This document shows positions 28,256 through 35,772 of a DNA stretch of 64,000 nt, piece by piece. This DNA comes from Pilimelia columellifera. GTDB lineage: Bacteria > Actinomycetota > Actinomycetes > Mycobacteriales > Micromonosporaceae. The notes below the pieces were generated by a model. The model made no database searches. It had not been told where the DNA came from and saw only the letters and a list, made by a program, of their open reading frames with translations. Position numbers and translations under genes: made by a program. Position 1 is the stretch's first letter. The number at the start of each line of letters is the position of its first letter. The stretch is taken from NCBI RefSeq assembly GCF_039532605.1, contig NZ_BAAARY010000001.1, positions 124,001 through 188,000 of the forward strand, in the 5' to 3' direction.

Positions 28256-29611
28256 TCACACCGCCGGCGCCAGCCTCGTCAGGCCGTTGATGACGCGGTC
28301 CATGGCGTCGCCGCCGCGGACGTCGGTGAGGTTGGCGAGCAGCTTGAGCACGAAGCGCATGAGCGTCGGGTGCGGCAGGCCGTGCTGGGTGGCGATCCGC
28401 ATGACGTCCGGGTTGCCGATGAGCTTCACGAAGATCCCGCCGAGCCGGTAGTAACCGCCGTACCGGGCCTTCAACTCGGTGGCGTAGTGGCCGAGGGCGC
28501 GCTCGCGGGCCGGGCCGGGCGGTCTGGTCAACGCCTGAAGCGCGATCTCGGCGGCCAGCGCGCCGGACTCCATCGCGTAGGCGATGCCCTCGCCGTTGAA
28601 CGGGTTGACCATGCCACCGGAGTCGCCGACGAGCAGCATCCCCCGGGTGTAGTGGGGCACCCGGTTGAAGCCCATCGGCAACGCGGCGCCGAGGACTTTG
28701 CCGTCGGCGTTGGCCGGGTCGCTCAGGCCCCACTCCTCGGGGGTGTTAGCGAGCCAGTCGCGCAGCATGTGCCGGTAGTTGGTGTTGCCGAAGGCGGCGC
28801 TGCTGTTGAGCACGCCGAGGCCGACGTTGACCCGTCCGTCGCCGAGGCCGAACAGCCAGCCGTAGCCGGGCAGGAGGTTGTCGCCGGCTTCCTTGCTGCG
28901 CAGCTCCAACCACGACTCGAGGTAGTCGTCGTGGGTGCGGGCAGCCGAGCGGATGTACTGCCGGACGGCCACGCCGATCGGCCGGTCCTCGCGCTTGGCC
29001 AGGCCCAGGGCCAGCGGCAGGCGACCGGAGACGCCGTCGGCGGAGAGGACCAGCGGGGCGTGGAACTGGACCTCCTCGCCGTCGACGACTGCCGTGACGC
29101 CGGCCACCCGGTCGTCGGCGTCGAGGACGGGGCCGGCGACGTTGACGCCGGTGCGCAGGTCGGCGCCGGCCGCGACCGCGCGCCTGGCGAGGATGTCGTC
29201 GAAGTCGTGCCGGGTGCGGACGAGGCCGTAGCCGGGGAAGCTGGCCAGCTCGGGCCAGTCCAGCTCCAGCCGTAGGCCGCCGCCGATGACCCGCAGGCCG
29301 CGGTTGCGCACCCAGCCCGCCCCGGGCGAGGTGTCGACGCCCATGGCGATGAGCTGCTTGACCGCCCGCGGGGTGAGCCCGTCGCCGCAGACCTTCTCGC
29401 GCGGGAAATGGGTCTTCTCCAGCAGCAGGACCCGGGCCCCGTGGCCCGCGAGGTGGTAGGCCGCGGCTGACCCGCCCGGACCGGCCCCGACGACGATGAC
29501 GTCGGCGGTGTCGACGGGGGTGGCGCGCCGCCGCACGGAGAGGTCGCCACCGCTGGTCGGCCCGCTGTCGGCCGCGTGCCGTGGCTGGCGCTTCGGCTCT
29601 TCCACGGTCAC
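28256..29611 (-). CDS. Geranylgeranyl reductase family flavoprotein (possible menaquinone side-chain reductase)
   Basis: The 451-residue FAD protein has an N-terminal dinucleotide motif 'VVGAGPGGSAAA' (residues 40-51), the family motif 'FPREKVCGDGL' and the second FAD motif 'LLVGDSGGMVNPFNGEGI'. Family members hydrogenate isoprenoid double bonds. The mycobacterial relative MenJ saturates one unit of the menaquinone side chain, and the setting between menG and nuo favours a similar role here; this is inference. GTG 29611 is chosen because GCGGAGG stands just upstream. A Rex-type operator and a -10-like TAGACT precede it. Confidence 0.88.
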   Translation of the reverse strand: MTVEEPKRQPRHAADSGPTSGGDLSVRRRATPVDTADVIVVGAGPGGSAAAYHLAGHGARVLLLEKTHFPREKVCGDGLTPRAVKQLIAMGVDTSPGAGWVRNRGLRVIGGGLRLELDWPELASFPGYGLVRTRHDFDDILARRAVAAGADLRTGVNVAGPVLDADDRVAGVTAVVDGEEVQFHAPLVLSADGVSGRLPLALGLAKREDRPIGVAVRQYIRSAARTHDDYLESWLELRSKEAGDNLLPGYGWLFGLGDGRVNVGLGVLNSSAAFGNTNYRHMLRDWLANTPEEWGLSDPANADGKVLGAALPMGFNRVPHYTRGMLLVGDSGGMVNPFNGEGIAYAMESGALAAEIALQALTRPPGPARERALGHYATELKARYGGYYRLGGIFVKLIGNPDVMRIATQHGLPHPTLMRFVLKLLANLTDVRGGDAMDRVINGLTRLAPAV

Positions 29612-29658
29612 CGCACCTCCGCTGTCACCCGTCGTCCCTCGTGGGGCCCGCCTGGCGC

Positions 29659-29676
29659 TCGTGAAACTCTTCACAA
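29659..29676 (-). promoter_or_regulatory. Rex-type redox operator upstream of the reductase-family gene
   Basis: The 18-base palindrome reads TTGTGAA-GAGT-TTCACGA on the minus strand and matches the Rex consensus TTGTGAA-N4-TTCACAA at 13 of 14 defined positions. A -10-like TAGACT (29696-29691, minus strand) lies just upstream, so the operator would cover roughly +8 to +25 and block transcription, 48 bases before the GTG start. Rex senses NADH/NAD+ and in Streptomyces controls nuo and cytochrome bd genes (family knowledge). Confidence 0.65.
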
Positions 29677-29717
29677 GCTCGTCCGGGCAGAGTCTAGAAC
29701 CGCGCGGTCACCCCAAC

Positions 29718-29739
29718 GGGGTTAGGCGACCCTAACCCC
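29718..29739 (-). terminator. Hairpin overlapping the stop codon of the 80-residue gene
   Basis: GGGGTTAGG (29718-29726) and CCTAACCCC (29731-29739) form a perfect nine-base-pair stem with a four-base loop. The TAG stop of the upstream small gene lies within the stem. It would end that transcript and separate it from the Rex-controlled unit. Confidence 0.6.
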
Positions 29740-29974
29740 CACCGAGAGGCTGGGCCGGCAGTCCGAGTGCCACCCGGACCTGCGGATCGAGCCGGGCCGT
29801 GAACGCGCCGTCAGTGGCTTTGTCGACCGACGCGACCAGTTCGCTGACGAGCTGGTTGGCCAGCTGCGGGTCGACTGTCGCCAGCGCCCGTAGCTGCTCG
29901 GCCAGCTCACGGGCGGGATCGTCCGCGCCCAGCTCCGTCCGGTCGACTGCCGCCGGCTCCTGCATGATCGCCAA
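29732..29974 (-). CDS. Small hypothetical protein
   Basis: I do not recognise this 80-residue protein. It is acidic and predicted mostly helical ('ELAEQLRALATVDPQLANQL') with a Gly-rich end, and has no signal peptide or membrane segment. TTG 29974 lies eight bases after GGAGG and is taken as the start; an ATG three codons later is the alternative. Its own terminator hairpin overlaps the stop. It sits between menG and the reductase-family gene on the same strand, and a role in quinone metabolism cannot be claimed. Confidence 0.6.
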   Translation of the reverse strand: MAIMQEPAAVDRTELGADDPARELAEQLRALATVDPQLANQLVSELVASVDKATDGAFTARLDPQVRVALGLPAQPLGGG

Positions 29975-30060
29975 GATCGCCCCCTCCGCCTGTTTCCACT
30001 ACCGGAGAGCGTAAGGCCGCATATCACGCAAAATCGTCAAACTACGCAAGCGACCTCAGG

Positions 30061-30774
30061 TCAGTCGGGCGACCCCACCGATCGGGTCGCCCGGTGCAGC
30101 GCGACGACGCCTCCGGTGAGGTTGCGCCAGCCGACCCTCGACCAGCCGGCGCCGGCGATCGTGGCCGCCAGCGCCGGCTGGTCCGCCCACGCCCGGATCG
30201 ACTCAGCCAGATACACGTACGCGTCCGGATTGCTGGAGACCCGACGGGCCACCGCCGGCAGCGAACGCATGAGATAGGACAGGTACGCCGTCCGGAAGAC
30301 CGGATTGGTCGGATGGCTGAACTCGCACACCACCAACCGGCCGCCGGGCCTGGTCACCCGCAGCAGCTCCCGCAACGCGGCCGCGGTGTCCACCACGTTG
30401 CGCAGCGCGAAGGAGATCGTCACCGCGTCGAAGGCGCCGTCGGCGAACGGCAACGCCAGGGCGTCCCCGGCGGTCAGCGACGCCAGCGGACGACTCCGCC
30501 GCCCCGCAGCGAGCATCCCGAGCGAGAGGTCGCTGCCGACCGCGAACGCCCCGGACACGGCCAGCTCCGCCGTCGAGACGCCGGTGCCCGCGCCGACATC
30601 GAGCACCTTCTCCCCTGGACGCAGGTCCAACGCCCGACTGGTCGCCCGGCGCCAGCGGCGGTCCTGGCCGAAGGAGAGCACCGTGTTCGTGCGGTCGTAA
30701 TGCTCGGCGACGTCGTCGAACATCGCGGCGACCTCGTGGGGCTGCTTGTCAAGTTCGGCGCGTCGTCCCGTCAT
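30061..30774 (-). CDS. menG: Demethylmenaquinone methyltransferase
   Basis: The 237-residue class I SAM methyltransferase belongs to the UbiE/MenG family. Evidence is the N-terminal 'MFDDVAEHYDRTN' signature, SAM loop 'VLDVGAGTGVST' (about residues 58-69) and the family motif 'SFALRNVVD'. It adds the last ring methyl group to demethylmenaquinone. Because the futalosine genes mqnA, mqnC and mqnE share the window, this is the common final step for menaquinone here. Confidence 0.93.
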   Translation of the reverse strand: MTGRRAELDKQPHEVAAMFDDVAEHYDRTNTVLSFGQDRRWRRATSRALDLRPGEKVLDVGAGTGVSTAELAVSGAFAVGSDLSLGMLAAGRRSRPLASLTAGDALALPFADGAFDAVTISFALRNVVDTAAALRELLRVTRPGGRLVVCEFSHPTNPVFRTAYLSYLMRSLPAVARRVSSNPDAYVYLAESIRAWADQPALAATIAGAGWSRVGWRNLTGGVVALHRATRSVGSPD

Positions 30775-30816
30775 GCCAACACTGTGCCAGCGCCACGGGC
30801 GCAGTCCGGCGCGGGG

Positions 30817-32016
30817 TCAGTTCCGGCGGCGGGCGACCCGGACCGGCGCCGGTGGCCTGCTCCGCCGGCGGGAGCCCGCCACCAGACCGACCCCGGCGAC
30901 AGCCGTGAGCAGGCCGGCGGCCAGCAACCGGGCGGCCGCGTCGCCGGTGCGGGGCAACCAGCCGACCGCGGTCCCTACGTCGACGCCGGCCGACCCTCCG
31001 CCCGGCCCACCCGTCCTGTCGCGGTCCGCGCCGCCAGCCGCGCGCGCCCGCGGGGCGCCGGCGAGGGCGCGGGTCTGCCCGTCGCCGAGGTGGATCACCA
31101 GCTCGTCGCGGTTGTCGCTGGGATCGAGATCGGGACGCTCACCGGCCGGGGCCGCCCCCAACGGGTGGGCGGAGACCCTGGCGCCACGCACGACGCGTCC
31201 CTCGACGCCGGCGCCGACCACGACGTTCTCGACGAACCGCAGCCGCGCCCGCCCATGCCCGGGCGCCGCGAGCGTCGCCGACGGGTAGCGGCACTCCAGA
31301 TGCCGGCCACCGGCCGGGTAACGGCAGGCCGGTCGGCGTTTGGCGAACCGGACGCCGTGCGGCAGCGCGATCCGGACAACAAACCCCGAGGCCCGCTGGT
31401 TGCCGGCGTTGCCGACGACGAACCGCAACGGCGTCGGCCGCCCGGGACGCGCCGCGCCCACCACCCGGGCGCCGGCGTCGAACGGCAGATCGGGCGCGTA
31501 CACGTACAGGTCGGGCCCGCGGTCCGCGACGGTCACGTCGGCGGTGACCGCGTTGTTGGGCCGCCACCGGTCGGGACCGTCGTGGCTCACCGCGACCCGG
31601 ATCGCGCCGGCCGCGCCGTTGGTGGGCCCGACGGCGCGCACCGGGACGGCCAGATCCAGCGCGCTGCCGGCGGGGATGTCGGCGACCCGGCAGCTGATCG
31701 CCGTGCCGCGCAGCTGGCAGGCCGCCCGGTCGGGGACGTCAACCCTGGCCCGACGGCGGTCGAGCCGGCTCAGATCGATGGTCACCGTGACGCCGGTAGC
31801 CGCCCACCGGCCGCGGTGGAGGACGGTCACGTCCGCGACCTTGTGCCGGGCGCCGCGGGCCAGCGTCAGCCCGGTCACGGTGACGGCGAGGTCGGTGACG
31901 GCCGCCGTGGCCGCGCCCCGGACGGCGGCGGCGGCTGGCGTCGGGGAGACCGGGATGGCGGCGAACAGCAGCACGACGACGGCGTGCGCGCGACGCCAGG
32001 ACCCACCCGATGACAT
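30817..32016 (-). CDS. Secreted cell-wall protein with LPXTG-type sortase anchor
   Basis: The 399-residue exported protein has a signal peptide (residues 1-30, ending Ala-rich). Its extracellular region carries beta-sandwich-like repeats of the DUF11 type, with phrases such as 'GNAGNQRASGFVVRIALP' followed by paired cysteines. The end is LPRTG (354-358), a hydrophobic helix and an Arg-rich tail, the complete sortase sorting signal. Function is unknown; surface adhesion or structure is a guess. No sortase gene is in the window. The upstream 154 bases contain a strong hairpin. Confidence 0.8.
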   Translation of the reverse strand: MSSGGSWRRAHAVVVLLFAAIPVSPTPAAAAVRGAATAAVTDLAVTVTGLTLARGARHKVADVTVLHRGRWAATGVTVTIDLSRLDRRRARVDVPDRAACQLRGTAISCRVADIPAGSALDLAVPVRAVGPTNGAAGAIRVAVSHDGPDRWRPNNAVTADVTVADRGPDLYVYAPDLPFDAGARVVGAARPGRPTPLRFVVGNAGNQRASGFVVRIALPHGVRFAKRRPACRYPAGGRHLECRYPSATLAAPGHGRARLRFVENVVVGAGVEGRVVRGARVSAHPLGAAPAGERPDLDPSDNRDELVIHLGDGQTRALAGAPRARAAGGADRDRTGGPGGGSAGVDVGTAVGWLPRTGDAAARLLAAGLLTAVAGVGLVAGSRRRSRPPAPVRVARRRN

Positions 32017-32044
32017 GACACTCCTGGAGGCTCGACCGGACGGT

Positions 32045-32074
32045 CGCGCGTGCGGAACCTGCCTGGCACGCGCG
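32045..32074 (-). repeat. Hairpin in the 5' leader of the LPXTG gene
   Basis: CGCGCGTG (32045-32052) pairs with CACGCGCG (32067-32074) around a 14-base loop, about 30 bases before the ATG at 32016. It could be an mqnC terminator remnant or a leader regulatory structure. The rest of the 154-base gap (32017-32170) is AT-rich near 32130-32165 and probably holds the promoter. Confidence 0.45.
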
Positions 32075-32170
32075 CCATCAGTGGTAACGAACCAGTACCG
32101 GGGCCATGGGGAGTCAGCTCAGTGGAATGTCCAATTAAGAAGCATTTGATCTGGTATTAACATGGACGAA

Positions 32171-33373
32171 TCACTCTGAAGTGGTCCCGGCATCAACGAG
32201 CGGCAACTGCCGGCCGGCCCCGCCGCCAGGCAACGCGATCGACGAGAAGTGCGACACCACCCGCACATCCGTCGGATCCTCGGCCGGGGTGCGGTGGACC
32301 GCCATCCGCCGGTACCGGGTGTCGCGCTGCGCCGGAATCCGGTCAGCAGTCCGGATCATGCCGATCAGCTCCTGGAGATTGGAGCGGTGCCGCGCGCCGG
32401 CCGAGGAGATCACGTTCTCCTCCAACATGATCGAGCCCAGGTCGTCGACGCCCATGTGCAGCGCCAGCTGGCCGGCGTCCTTGCCGGTGGTCAGCCAGGA
32501 CGCCTGCAGGTGCGCCACATTCTCAAAGAACAGCCGCGCCACCGCGATAAGCCGCAGGTACTCCAGGGTCGTCGCCTGGGTCCGGCCCTTGAGGTGATTG
32601 TTCTCCGGCTGGTACGTCCACGGGATGAACGCCCGGAAACCACCGGTGCGGTCCTGCACATCCCGGATCATCCGCAGGTGCTCGATCCGCTCGGCGTTGG
32701 TCTCGCCGGTGCCCATCATCATCGTCGCCGTGGACTCCAGGCCGTGCCGGTGCGCGACCTCCATGACCTCCAGCCACCGCTCGCCGGACTCCTTCAGCGG
32801 GGCGATCGCCCGTCGGGGCCGCTCCGGCAGCATCTCCGCGCCGGCGCCGGCGATCGAGTCGAGCCCAGCCGCCTGGATCCGGACGACCGCGTCCTCGATG
32901 GAGACCGCGGACACCCTGGCCATGTGCATGATCTCGCTGGGGCCGATCGAGTGGATCACCAACTGCGGGTACGCCGCCTTGACCGCCCCGAACAGCGCCT
33001 CGTAGTACTCGACGCCGTAGTCCGGGTGGTGCCCGCCCTGGAGCATGACCTGGGTGGCGCCCAGCTCGACCGCCTCGCCGCAGCGACGCAGGATCTCCTC
33101 GGTCGGATGCGTCCAGCCCTCCCGGTGCTTCGGGGCCCGGTAGAACGCGCAGAACTTGCAGGCCGTCACACAGACGTTCGTGTAGTTGATGTTCCGGTCG
33201 ATGAGATACGTGACGATGTTGTCCGGGTAACGCCGCCGGCGCACCGCGTCGGCGGCCTCGCCCAGCGCGTGGAACGGCGCCTCGGTATACAGCAGCAGCG
33301 CCTCGTCCGCGCTGATCCGGCCGCCGTCAGCGGCCCGCCGCAGGATGTCGTCGATCTCCTGGTTCACCGTCAC
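32171..33373 (-). CDS. mqnC: Cyclic dehypoxanthinyl futalosine synthase (radical SAM)
   Basis: The 400-residue radical SAM enzyme has the cluster motif C68-xxx-C72-xx-C75 (CVTACKFC). It converts dehypoxanthine futalosine to its cyclic form in the futalosine menaquinone pathway. Segments such as 'QVMLQGGHHPDYG' and 'FIPWTYQPENNHL' separate it from the homologous MqnE. GTG 33373 is taken as start, with a second GTG two codons later. It is divergent from the aldo/keto reductase gene across 158 bases. Confidence 0.94.
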   Translation of the reverse strand: MTVNQEIDDILRRAADGGRISADEALLLYTEAPFHALGEAADAVRRRRYPDNIVTYLIDRNINYTNVCVTACKFCAFYRAPKHREGWTHPTEEILRRCGEAVELGATQVMLQGGHHPDYGVEYYEALFGAVKAAYPQLVIHSIGPSEIMHMARVSAVSIEDAVVRIQAAGLDSIAGAGAEMLPERPRRAIAPLKESGERWLEVMEVAHRHGLESTATMMMGTGETNAERIEHLRMIRDVQDRTGGFRAFIPWTYQPENNHLKGRTQATTLEYLRLIAVARLFFENVAHLQASWLTTGKDAGQLALHMGVDDLGSIMLEENVISSAGARHRSNLQELIGMIRTADRIPAQRDTRYRRMAVHRTPAEDPTDVRVVSHFSSIALPGGGAGRQLPLVDAGTTSE

Positions 33374-33531
33374 CCCCCGAGACTACGTCGCCTGGACGCA
33401 GCCCAGGACGGAGGTCAGCCCAGGGCGTTTCCCGATGGCGTTACCTCGCCAGGTCGTCGGCGCTGAGCCCCCAGGCGACATATGCTCGCGGACAGCGTCC
33501 ACCTGACCGCCCACGCGACGACGGGAGAACC

Positions 33532-34479
33532 ATGCGGTACCGACGGCTCGGTGGGTCAGGACTGGTGGTGTCGGCCGTGGGCATCGGCTGCAACTCGTTC
33601 GGCGCGGGGCTCGATCTCACCAGCGTCAACGCCGTCGTCGACACGGCGATCGCCGAAGGCATCAACTTCTTCGACACCGCGGACCTCTACGGGGACCCGC
33701 ACGGCCGTTCCGAGGAGCTGCTCGGCAGCGCGTTACGCGGCCGGCGCGACGACGTCGTCATCGCCACGAAGTTCGGCATGAGCGTCGGCCAGCTCAACGG
33801 CGTCGACTTCGGGGCCCGTGGCGCCCGGCGCTACATCGTCCGGGCGGTGGAGGGATCGCTGCGCCGGCTCGGCGTCGACCACATCGACCTCTACCAGTTC
33901 CACGATCCGGACCCGCAGACCCCCATCGACGAGACGTTGTCGGCGCTGGACGGGCTGGTCCGCTCCGGAAAGGTCCGGTACCTCGGCCACTCGAACTTCA
34001 GCGGCTGGCAGGCGGGCGACGCCGACTGGACCGCCCGCACCCGCGGTTGGACCGGCTTCGTCAGCGCCCAGGACCACTACAACCTGCTCCGCCGGGACGT
34101 CGAGGCCGAACTCATCCCCGCCTGCCAGCGGTACGGGCTCGGGCTGCTGCCCTACTTCCCGCTCGCGTCCGGCCTGCTCACCGGCAAGTACCGGCGACAC
34201 GAGCCAGCCCCGGCCGGCGCCCGGATGGCCCGACCCCGCTACACCGCCCGGCTGGCCGCCGCGCCCTGGGACACCATCGAGGCGCTGGAGAAGTTCGCCA
34301 CCGAACGTGGCCGCACCATGCTCGACGTCGCCATCGGTTGGCTCGGCGCCCAGCCCGTCGTCAGTTCGGTGATCGCCGGCGCGACCACGCCGGAACAGGT
34401 CAGGGCGAACGTCGCCGCCGGCGCCTGGACCCCCGACGCCGCCGATCTGGCCGCCCTCGACGAGATCACCCTGGGCTGA
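33532..34479 (+). CDS. Aldo/keto reductase
   Basis: This 315-residue NADPH-type oxidoreductase has the AKR tetrad in place: Asp48 and Tyr53 (FFDTADLYG), Lys80 (ATKFG) and His124 (YQFHDPD). The C-terminal 'SSVIAGATTPEQVRAN' is the usual cofactor-binding segment. The start ATG follows GGGAGAA. The substrate is unknown and neighbours give no hint. Codon 68 is a rare TTA (33733-33735). Confidence 0.92.
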   Translation: MRYRRLGGSGLVVSAVGIGCNSFGAGLDLTSVNAVVDTAIAEGINFFDTADLYGDPHGRSEELLGSALRGRRDDVVIATKFGMSVGQLNGVDFGARGARRYIVRAVEGSLRRLGVDHIDLYQFHDPDPQTPIDETLSALDGLVRSGKVRYLGHSNFSGWQAGDADWTARTRGWTGFVSAQDHYNLLRRDVEAELIPACQRYGLGLLPYFPLASGLLTGKYRRHEPAPAGARMARPRYTARLAAAPWDTIEALEKFATERGRTMLDVAIGWLGAQPVVSSVIAGATTPEQVRANVAAGAWTPDAADLAALDEITLG

Positions 34480-34484
34480 ACGTC

Positions 34485-34808
34485 CTAGCCGGCGGTGGCG
34501 GCGGCGGTGGGCCGCTCCGGGTCCCGCCGGGCCAGCCACCGGTCGAAAACCACGGTGGCCAGCGGCGGGACCGAGGCGCCCAACGCGAACAACGTCCGCC
34601 ACCAACCCCACCGTTCGGCGCGCGCGACCCACAGCGCCGCCGCCAGATAGACCACGAACAGGCCGCCGTGCAGCCGGCCGAACAGCCAGACACCGGCCTG
34701 GGTCGTCTCGGTCACATACTTGAGGTACATGCCGACGAGCAGGCCGAGCCAGGTGAACGCCTCGGCGACGGCGGCGATCCGGAACAGCTGACGTGGGGAG
34801 AAGTTCAT
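34485..34808 (-). CDS. DUF3817 integral membrane protein
   Basis: The 107-residue protein has three transmembrane helices and the DUF3817 pattern 'RIAAVAEAFTWLGLLVGMYLKYV' (residues 9-31) with later 'LHGGLFVVYLAA'. ATG 34808 fits the usual family N-terminus; an ATG four codons upstream is possible. It ends five bases from the convergent aldo/keto reductase. Function is unknown. Confidence 0.8.
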   Translation of the reverse strand: MNFSPRQLFRIAAVAEAFTWLGLLVGMYLKYVTETTQAGVWLFGRLHGGLFVVYLAAALWVARAERWGWWRTLFALGASVPPLATVVFDRWLARRDPERPTAAATAG

Positions 34809-34873
34809 GTGCCGCACCATATGCCGACCCGCCGACGCGGGCCAGATCGGGCCGCGCCGGCGCGTCCCCGACG

Positions 34874-35641
34874 TCAGCAGCAGATGAGCCGGGCCCTACG
34901 GATGTCGGCGGTGGCTTTCGGGGCGCCGTCGACCGGGGCCGGGTTGTCCGCCGTCGGGACGATGCCGGCGGCGGCGACCTTGTCGAGCGCGGCGAGCCCG
35001 TCCGCCCGGACCGTGCCGAAGATCGTGTAGTCCGGGCGCAGCGCGGAGTCTTTGTAGACCATGAAGAACTGGCTGCCGTTGGTGGCCGGGCCGGCGTTGG
35101 CCATGGCCAGGACGCCGCGGGCGTACACCTTGCGTGCGCCGGTCGGGTCGGTCGGGGCGTCGGGCAGGCCGACCGGAAGCTCGTCGCGGAACTTGTATCC
35201 GGGGCCACCCTCGCCCGTCCCGGACGGGTCGCCGCACTGGAGCACGCTCAGGATCGGGTAGGCGGTGAGCCGGTGGCACCTGGTCCGGTCGTAGAACCCC
35301 TGCCGGACCAGGTGCAGGAAGCTCTGCACGGTGCAGGGCGCCTTGGCCCGGTCCAGGGTGAGGGTGATCGGGCCGTCGGCGGTCGCCAGCCGGACCTTGG
35401 CCGTGCCGGTCGCCGGCACGACGGCCGGGTCCCGGGGCAGCCGGACGGGTCGGGCCGGCGGGTCGGCCGGCGTCGGCTGGTAGCCGCAGAAACCCTGGGT
35501 CGGCGGCGGGACCGGCGGATCGGCCGGCCCGGCGACGGTCGGGACGGGGCCGGCGACGGCGGGAGCCGCCCCGGCCACGGCGGCCAGCCCGGCGGCGCAG
35601 AACGCCACCGCCAGCCGGACAGGCAGACGACGCATCGACAT
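34874..35641 (-). CDS. Secreted cyclophilin-type peptidyl-prolyl isomerase
   Basis: The 255-residue protein has an N-terminal signal peptide (about 1-30) and a Pro-rich linker. The cyclophilin domain (about 83-245) contains 'FYDRTRCHRL', 'GPGYKFRDELP' and the core 'MANAGPATNGSQFFM'. It should catalyse proline isomerisation outside the cell. Cysteines are unusually many for a secreted cyclophilin, including a C-terminal CC, suggesting disulfides. It is divergent from the SNF2 gene. Confidence 0.9.
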   Translation of the reverse strand: MSMRRLPVRLAVAFCAAGLAAVAGAAPAVAGPVPTVAGPADPPVPPPTQGFCGYQPTPADPPARPVRLPRDPAVVPATGTAKVRLATADGPITLTLDRAKAPCTVQSFLHLVRQGFYDRTRCHRLTAYPILSVLQCGDPSGTGEGGPGYKFRDELPVGLPDAPTDPTGARKVYARGVLAMANAGPATNGSQFFMVYKDSALRPDYTIFGTVRADGLAALDKVAAAGIVPTADNPAPVDGAPKATADIRRARLICC

Positions 35642-35772
35642 GGGTCCTCCTCGGGAGACGACAGCGTGCGCCTGTCGGTCTACTGGAGACGGCGTGCGCC
35701 GTCAACTGTTCGGCGCCGTCGGTCGGGGCGTGGCTACACTTCACCGCGCTGTCGGCGACGAGGGAGGTTGGG

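Noticed and set aside
28248..28264. Second Rex-like site TGTGAGGAGTTCAC upstream of nuoA
   Set aside because: The half-site spacing is one base short of the Rex consensus and it overlaps the stop codon of the flavoprotein gene.
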